Assembly (NCBI GenBank): GCA_964431365.1
Contig: CAYSJJ010000005.1
Location: 1 to 64,000, forward strand
Direction: 5' to 3'
Source: Geomobilibacter sp964431365
Lineage (GTDB): Bacteria; Desulfobacterota; Desulfuromonadia; Geobacterales; DSM-12255
Length of the DNA: 64,000 bases
In this document: piece by piece, positions 59,394 to 64,000 of the stretch
Numbering within the stretch: position 1 is the first letter of the stretch
Layout of the letters: each line of letters begins with the position of its first letter
The notes under the pieces: generated by a model
Seen by the model: the letters and a program-made list of their open reading frames with translations, nothing else
Databases searched by the model: none
Told to the model about the DNA's origin: nothing
Program-made: the position numbers and the translations under genes

Positions 59394-60971
59394 ATGAACG
59401 AAGCGATCCTGAGCCTGTTGACCTTTCTGCCGTTAGCAGGGGCCATCCTACTGCTCTTCATCCCGAAGGACAATCACGGCCTGCTGCGCGGATTCACCCT
59501 GGCGGTCACCATCGTGACCTTCCTGGCGTCGATCCCGCTGGTCACCGGCTTTGTCCCCAACGCCGAGTTCCAGTTCGTCCAGAAGATCTTCTGGATCCAG
59601 GCCGGCCCGTTCCAGATGAACTACCATGTAGGCATTGACGGCATCAGCCTCTGGCTGGTCATGCTGACCACCTTCATCATGCCGATCGCCGTCCTCTCCA
59701 CCTGGACCGCAGTGGAAGAGAAGGTAAAGGGGTATATGTTCTGCCTGCTGCTCCTGCAGGTGGGTATGCTGGGTGCCTTTGTCTCCCTCGACCTCTTTCT
59801 CTTCTACATCTTCTGGGAACTGATGCTGATCCCGATGTACTTCATCATCGGCGTCTGGGGTGGCAAGAACCGGATCTACGCCGCGGTAAAGTTCTTCATC
59901 TACACCCTGGTCGGCTCGCTCCTCATGCTGGTCGCCATCATCGCCCTGTACTTCAAGGCAGGCGGCGGCGACTTCAGTCTCCCGCACTTCTTCGGCCTCA
60001 ACCTTGACCCGGCAACCCAGACCTGGATGTTCCTGGCCTTTGCCCTGGCGTTTGCCATCAAGGTTCCGATGTTCCCGCTCCATACCTGGTTGCCGGACGC
60101 CCACACCGAGGCACCGACCGCCGGCTCCGTCATCCTCGCCGCCGTTCTGCTGAAATTCGGTACCTACGGTTATATCCGCTTTGCTATGCCGCTCTTTCCC
60201 GATGCGGTTCAGCGCTTCACCCCGCTCATGGCAACCCTGGCCGTCATCGGTATCGTCTATGCCGCGCTGGTCGCCATGGTGCAGGAGGACGTGAAGAAGC
60301 TGGTTGCCTACTCCTCGGTCGCCCACCTGGGTTACGTCATGCTCGGTATCTTTGCCCTGAACCAGCAGGGGATCCAGGGGGGGATGCTGCAGATGCTCAA
60401 CCACGGGGTTTCCACCGGCGCACTCTTCCTTATCGTCGGTTTCATCTACGAGCGGCGCCATACGCGACTGATCTCCGATTTCGGCGGTCTTTCCAAGCAG
60501 ATGCCGATATTTGCCACCATCTTCATGATCGTGACACTGTCGTCCATTGCTGTCCCCGGCACGAACGGATTTGCGGGTGAGTTCCTCATCCTGCTTGGCA
60601 GTTTCCAGAGTGCGCTCCGTCCCTGGGCGGTGATCGCTACCAGCGGCATCATCCTCTCCGCGGTCTACATGCTCTGGATGTTCCAGCGCGTCATGTTCGG
60701 CGAACTGAACAATCCGAAGAACCAGAAACTTCTCGATCTGAATGCCCGGGAAATCGCGCTCATGCTGCCGCTGCTCTTCCTGATCTTCTTCATGGGTGTC
60801 TATCCGACCCCGTTCACCAGCAGGATGGCACCGGCAATCGACAAGGTGATCGCCATCAGCAAGGTCAAGCAGGATGCTGTGGCAGCACCGGCAGCCATGC
60901 CTGCAATGCCGTCCATGCCGGCGGCCCTGCCGATGGGGCACCCTGCCGCACCGAGCGTCGAAGTAAAGTAA
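59394..60971 (+). CDS. nuoM: NADH-quinone oxidoreductase subunit M
   Basis: 525 residues of the antiporter-like ND4 pump, with FYIFWELMLIPMYFIIGVWGG and PLHTWLPDAHTEAPTAGSVILA. The C-terminal ~40 residues add a Pro/Met/Ala-rich tail (AAPAAMPAMPSMPAALPMG) not typical of the family. Its role is not clear. Confidence 0.95.
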   Translation: MNEAILSLLTFLPLAGAILLLFIPKDNHGLLRGFTLAVTIVTFLASIPLVTGFVPNAEFQFVQKIFWIQAGPFQMNYHVGIDGISLWLVMLTTFIMPIAVLSTWTAVEEKVKGYMFCLLLLQVGMLGAFVSLDLFLFYIFWELMLIPMYFIIGVWGGKNRIYAAVKFFIYTLVGSLLMLVAIIALYFKAGGGDFSLPHFFGLNLDPATQTWMFLAFALAFAIKVPMFPLHTWLPDAHTEAPTAGSVILAAVLLKFGTYGYIRFAMPLFPDAVQRFTPLMATLAVIGIVYAALVAMVQEDVKKLVAYSSVAHLGYVMLGIFALNQQGIQGGMLQMLNHGVSTGALFLIVGFIYERRHTRLISDFGGLSKQMPIFATIFMIVTLSSIAVPGTNGFAGEFLILLGSFQSALRPWAVIATSGIILSAVYMLWMFQRVMFGELNNPKNQKLLDLNAREIALMLPLLFLIFFMGVYPTPFTSRMAPAIDKVIAISKVKQDAVAAPAAMPAMPSMPAALPMGHPAAPSVEVK

Positions 60972-61001
60972 TTGCCCACTAAGCACTGGAGGATACAGTA
61001 G

Positions 61002-62456
61002 ATGCAAGCTATCACCATTCCAGCGATCAACTTTGCCGCGATCATGCCGGAGACCATCCTCTCCGTAGTGGGCATGGCGCTCCTGCTGATCAACGTCTTC
61101 GTGCCGAGCGAGAAAAAGGGCTACTTGGCCTGGCTCAGTCTGGCCGGCGTCATCGTCACCTTTTTCAGCGTTGTCAGTGGCTGGGGCAATCCGCAGGAGG
61201 GGTTCAGCGGGTCGGTCCTTCAGGACAACTTCGCGCTCTTCTTCAAGGGGATCTTCCTGGTCGCGGCGGCCCTGTCGGTACTGATCACCGATCAGTATCT
61301 TGATCGCGAAGGGTGCAACCACGGAGAGATCTATCCGCTCCTCCTCTTCGCCACCGTCGGCATGATGTTGATGGCCGCCGGCACCGATCTGATGACCATC
61401 TTCATCGGCCTGGAGATCATGTCCATCTGTCTCTACGTCCTGGCCGGCTTCAACCGCGACAGTCTGAAATCCAACGAGGCAGGTCTCAAGTATTTCCTCC
61501 TCGGCGCATTCTCGACCGGCTTCCTTCTCTACGGCATGGCCCTCACCTACGGCGCCACCGGCACCACCAAGCTTGCCAAGATCGCCGCCTATACCATGCA
61601 GAACGGCATGGTAGCCAACAATCCGATGCTGCTGGTCGGTATGCTCCTGATGGCAACCGGCTTCGCGTTCAAGGTCGCGGCTGCTCCGTTCCATATGTGG
61701 ACCCCGGACGTCTACGAGGGTGCTCCCACCCCCGTGACCGCTTTCATGTCGGTCGGGCCCAAGGCGGCGGGTTTTGCCGCTTTCCTGCGGGTGCTCCTGA
61801 TCGGCATGCCGACCCTGAAGCCCGAGTGGACCGGTCTCCTCTGGATTCTGGCCGTTCTCACCATGACCGTCGGCAACATCACCGCCCTCTACCAGCTCAA
61901 CATCAAGCGGATGCTCGCCTACTCCTCCATCGCCCACGCCGGCTACATACTGGTCGGCTTCACTGCCGGCAACAGCGTCGGTACGGCCGGTGTGATGTTC
62001 TACATGCTCTCCTACGCCTTCATGAACATTGGCGCCTTTGCCATACTGATCCTGGCCGGCCGCAAGGGGGACAGCGGCAACACCCTGAGCGACATGACCG
62101 GTTTCGGTTACAAGCATCCGGTGCTTGGTGTGGCGATGACCATCTTCCTCTTCTCCTTGGCCGGCATTCCCCCGGCAGCCGGGTTCGTCGGCAAGTTCTA
62201 CCTCTTCTCCGGCGCAATCCAGGCCGGCTACTTCTGGCTCGCCATCATCGGCGTTCTGAACAGTGCCGCTTCCGTTTACTACTACCTGCGGGTGATGGTA
62301 TTCATGTACATGAAAGAGCCTGTTGAGGATTTCGGCTGGCTCCAGGTGACCCCCGCCATTGCCCTCTGCCTGGTCGTCTCCGTTGCCGGCGTGCTGATCC
62401 CTGGCGTTACTCCGGGCATCCTGCTGGAACTTGCACAAAAAGCGGTCTTCATGTGA
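61002..62456 (+). CDS. nuoN: NADH-quinone oxidoreductase subunit N
   Basis: 484 residues of the ND2-type pump, with LMTIFIGLEIMSICLYVLAGF, KVAAAPFHMWTPDVYEGAPTPVTAF and NIKRMLAYSSIAHAGYILVG. It is the last subunit of the operon, and an intrinsic terminator follows. Confidence 0.95.
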   Translation: MQAITIPAINFAAIMPETILSVVGMALLLINVFVPSEKKGYLAWLSLAGVIVTFFSVVSGWGNPQEGFSGSVLQDNFALFFKGIFLVAAALSVLITDQYLDREGCNHGEIYPLLLFATVGMMLMAAGTDLMTIFIGLEIMSICLYVLAGFNRDSLKSNEAGLKYFLLGAFSTGFLLYGMALTYGATGTTKLAKIAAYTMQNGMVANNPMLLVGMLLMATGFAFKVAAAPFHMWTPDVYEGAPTPVTAFMSVGPKAAGFAAFLRVLLIGMPTLKPEWTGLLWILAVLTMTVGNITALYQLNIKRMLAYSSIAHAGYILVGFTAGNSVGTAGVMFYMLSYAFMNIGAFAILILAGRKGDSGNTLSDMTGFGYKHPVLGVAMTIFLFSLAGIPPAAGFVGKFYLFSGAIQAGYFWLAIIGVLNSAASVYYYLRVMVFMYMKEPVEDFGWLQVTPAIALCLVVSVAGVLIPGVTPGILLELAQKAVFM

Positions 62457-62482
62457 CCGATTGTCTGTTGGATTGACATTCT

Positions 62483-62518
62483 AAGCCCCTCTGGAAGAAT
62501 ATTCAGAGGGGCTTTTCT
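62483..62518 (+). terminator. Terminator of the nuo operon
   Basis: An 11-bp stem (62483-62493 with 62504-62514), a 10-base loop and TTTTCTTA. It lies 27 bases after nuoN. Confidence 0.9.
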
Positions 62519-62554
62519 TATGCTGCGGAGTTTCGACGCTGCGAGGTGGCTACA

Positions 62555-63187
62555 GTGGCAATGAAGGTGATCTTCGCCAGAAACGATTATCGGATAATGG
62601 TCGATTTCGACGAGCGGCGCGCCTGTATCGTCAAGGGGGGGAATACTCTCAACGTCTCCTTGGAAGAGCTCACCCCCCTTTCGCCGGTGGCGGCCAAACA
62701 TCTGCGGATGATGGGGTGCGAACCGGCCAACTATCTGAACATCGGCCACACGAACCAGGTCATCCTGAAGGAAGCCGCCGCTGCCTGGCAGCAGGCGCTT
62801 GAGACCGCAGCCAGTATGAATCGGAAGAAGGACAGTTCCATGATCACCACGTTCTGGAACAGCCTTGCCGGTCTGCTGGAACTTCGGGAGGCCGAGGACA
62901 GTTTTGCCGCTTGCCAGCGCACTGCCAGTCTTCTATTCGAATACGGCGAACGTACCGGCCCGCCCGGCTCACTGCAGGAGCTGCGTAAGAAGTATCCGCG
63001 GGCGGCTGCCTACATACTGGCCGAATCCCATGCGTTCTCGGCCAACGAAAAGGTTGCCGAAAGGGCTCGGCGGGCACTGCACATGATTGCCACCAACGGC
63101 AATCTGGAAAAGGCACTGGACCTTCTCCCCAGGACCCCCCCCAACCACCAGCAGGACAAACTTCGGCGGGTGGCTGACAATGACTGA
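62555..63187 (+). CDS. Protein of unknown function
   Basis: 210 residues with no signal peptide. It begins VAMKVIFARNDYRIMVDFDERRACIVKGG, a small beta hairpin region, and continues as helices with AAAWQQALETAASMNRKK. No motif is known to me. The GTG at 62555 has GAGGT upstream; an ATG follows two codons later. Its stop overlaps the start of the GGDEF gene, so the two are probably coupled. Confidence 0.65.
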   Translation: MAMKVIFARNDYRIMVDFDERRACIVKGGNTLNVSLEELTPLSPVAAKHLRMMGCEPANYLNIGHTNQVILKEAAAAWQQALETAASMNRKKDSSMITTFWNSLAGLLELREAEDSFAACQRTASLLFEYGERTGPPGSLQELRKKYPRAAAYILAESHAFSANEKVAERARRALHMIATNGNLEKALDLLPRTPPNHQQDKLRRVADND

Positions 63188-64000
63188 TGCGCGCGCCGCA
63201 GTACCTCTTTATCGGGAACATGCCCATGGTTGAGAAGGCGAGGCTGGAAGGTCAGATTCGTGAGCTCACCGATCTGATCGGTGTTGCGCGCGCGGTCGTG
63301 GGGAGCCTCGAGCTTGACGAGGTCCTCGACAAGGTCCTTGCCAGCGCCCGTGAGATGGCCGGGATGCCGGCCGGCACCCTTGCCGTTTTCGACGAGCGGA
63401 AACAGTCCATGATCCTGCACGTTCACGCCGGCCTGTCGCCTGAGTTCACCAGCCATGACCGGTGGCCGTTGGCCGGCCGGGGCGACAGCATAACCGAAAC
63501 GGCCATGGCAACGGGTACCATTGCAGTCGTTCCCGATCTGAAGCGGGATACGGCCAACAATGATCCCTTGCTGACCCGTGAACGGATCGCGTCGATGATC
63601 TGCATACCATTGACGCAGCACGAACTTCCTGTGGGGGTACTGTATCTTTACGATTTCGTTCCCCGCTATTTCGACCCGAGGCAGCTGGATCTCATGGCAC
63701 TGCTCTCGTCTTTTGCGGTCATGGCGATAAACAATGCCAGTCTCCATGCACGCACGCGCCAGATGGCCATCACCGATGCGCTGACCAGCCTGCACAACAA
63801 CCGATACTTCAAGCAGGTATTCCCCCAGGAGATGGCACGGGCACGTCGGTATGCCAAGCCCCTGGCCCTGATCATGATCGACATCGACAACTTCAAGCGG
63901 ATCAATGACACCTACGGCCATCCCCGCGGTGACCAGGTGTTGCAGTCGCTGGGGAGGGTCCTGGCAACGTCCCTTCGTGCGTCCGACTACTCATTTCGCT
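63187..64000 (+). CDS. GAF-GGDEF protein (partial, cut by window end)
   Basis: At least 271 residues. A GAF-type sensor (about residues 20-185; LTDLIGVARAVVGSLELDEVLDKVL) is followed by a GGDEF domain (ITDALTSLHNNRYF, IMIDIDNFKRINDTYGHPRGDQVL). The GGDEF motif itself lies just past the edge. The Asp in GHPRGD, matching Asp344 of PleD, is kept, favouring GTP use and c-di-GMP rather than cAMP-GMP. The start ATG overlaps the previous stop; later ATGs at 63220 or 63226 are possible. Confidence 0.85.
   Translation, partial: MRAPQYLFIGNMPMVEKARLEGQIRELTDLIGVARAVVGSLELDEVLDKVLASAREMAGMPAGTLAVFDERKQSMILHVHAGLSPEFTSHDRWPLAGRGDSITETAMATGTIAVVPDLKRDTANNDPLLTRERIASMICIPLTQHELPVGVLYLYDFVPRYFDPRQLDLMALLSSFAVMAINNASLHARTRQMAITDALTSLHNNRYFKQVFPQEMARARRYAKPLALIMIDIDNFKRINDTYGHPRGDQVLQSLGRVLATSLRASDYSFR

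Noticed and set aside
59448..62438. A 996-codon open frame antisense to nuoM/nuoN
   Set aside because: Third-position GC bias of the real genes keeps the reverse frame open. Its translation is His/Gly/Glu low-complexity with no family motif.

Overview
The window looks like chromosome of a Geobacter-type bacterium (Desulfuromonadia/Geobacterales). This is inferred from gene content, not from a database match. The markers are a triheme c7 periplasmic cytochrome, a PgcA-like triheme lipoprotein behind GEMM riboswitches, a 14-gene nuo operon with an enlarged NuoF, and a short atpZ-I-B-E operon. Codon use is GC-rich and gene density is high. I recognised no tRNA, rRNA, CRISPR array, prophage or insertion sequence.

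Region 1 (1-28 kb) is a mosaic of short housekeeping and stress units. It holds an SppA-type lipoprotein protease, an ECF sigma factor with an exported partner, an Ada-AlkA fusion coupled to Ogt (alkylation repair), two glyoxalase-fold (VOC) genes, a CvfB-like RNA-binding protein, and small membrane proteins. It also has rubredoxin and ferredoxin, a TRIC-like channel, an ADP-ribosylglycohydrolase relative, an alpha/beta hydrolase-OsmC fusion, a Tat-exported carotenoid oxygenase, exported rhodaneses, dodecin, a cold-shock protein, a hemerythrin and an ABC importer. Many units end in hairpins sharing the core GGCGGCC/GGCCGCC. Two inverted copies of a foldback repeat lie at 14557-14676 and 27442-27582.

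Region 2 (28-41 kb) starts with two trans-sulfuration genes under a SAM-I riboswitch and terminator. Next come two divergent B12-binding radical SAM genes, a c7 cytochrome, an OmpH/Skp-like chaperone and the ABC-F ATPase Uup. A PgcA-like triheme lipoprotein follows, preceded by a sigma-70-like promoter and two tandem GEMM-I riboswitches, each with its own terminator. By my alignment both carry A at the position that separates cAMP-GMP sensors from c-di-GMP sensors. This is the most interesting locus in the window. SUI1/YciH and an RlmI-like methyltransferase follow.

Region 3 (41-64 kb) is mostly energy metabolism. A molybdopterin oxidoreductase and a DUF502 protein come first, then atpZ-atpI-atpB-atpE (Fo part, minus strand) and hemL. 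The divergent nuoABCDEFGHIJKLMN operon (plus strand) encodes complex I, and the F- and G-type subunits carry extra iron-sulfur domains. A terminator closes the operon. An unknown gene and a GAF-GGDEF protein cut by the window edge complete the region.
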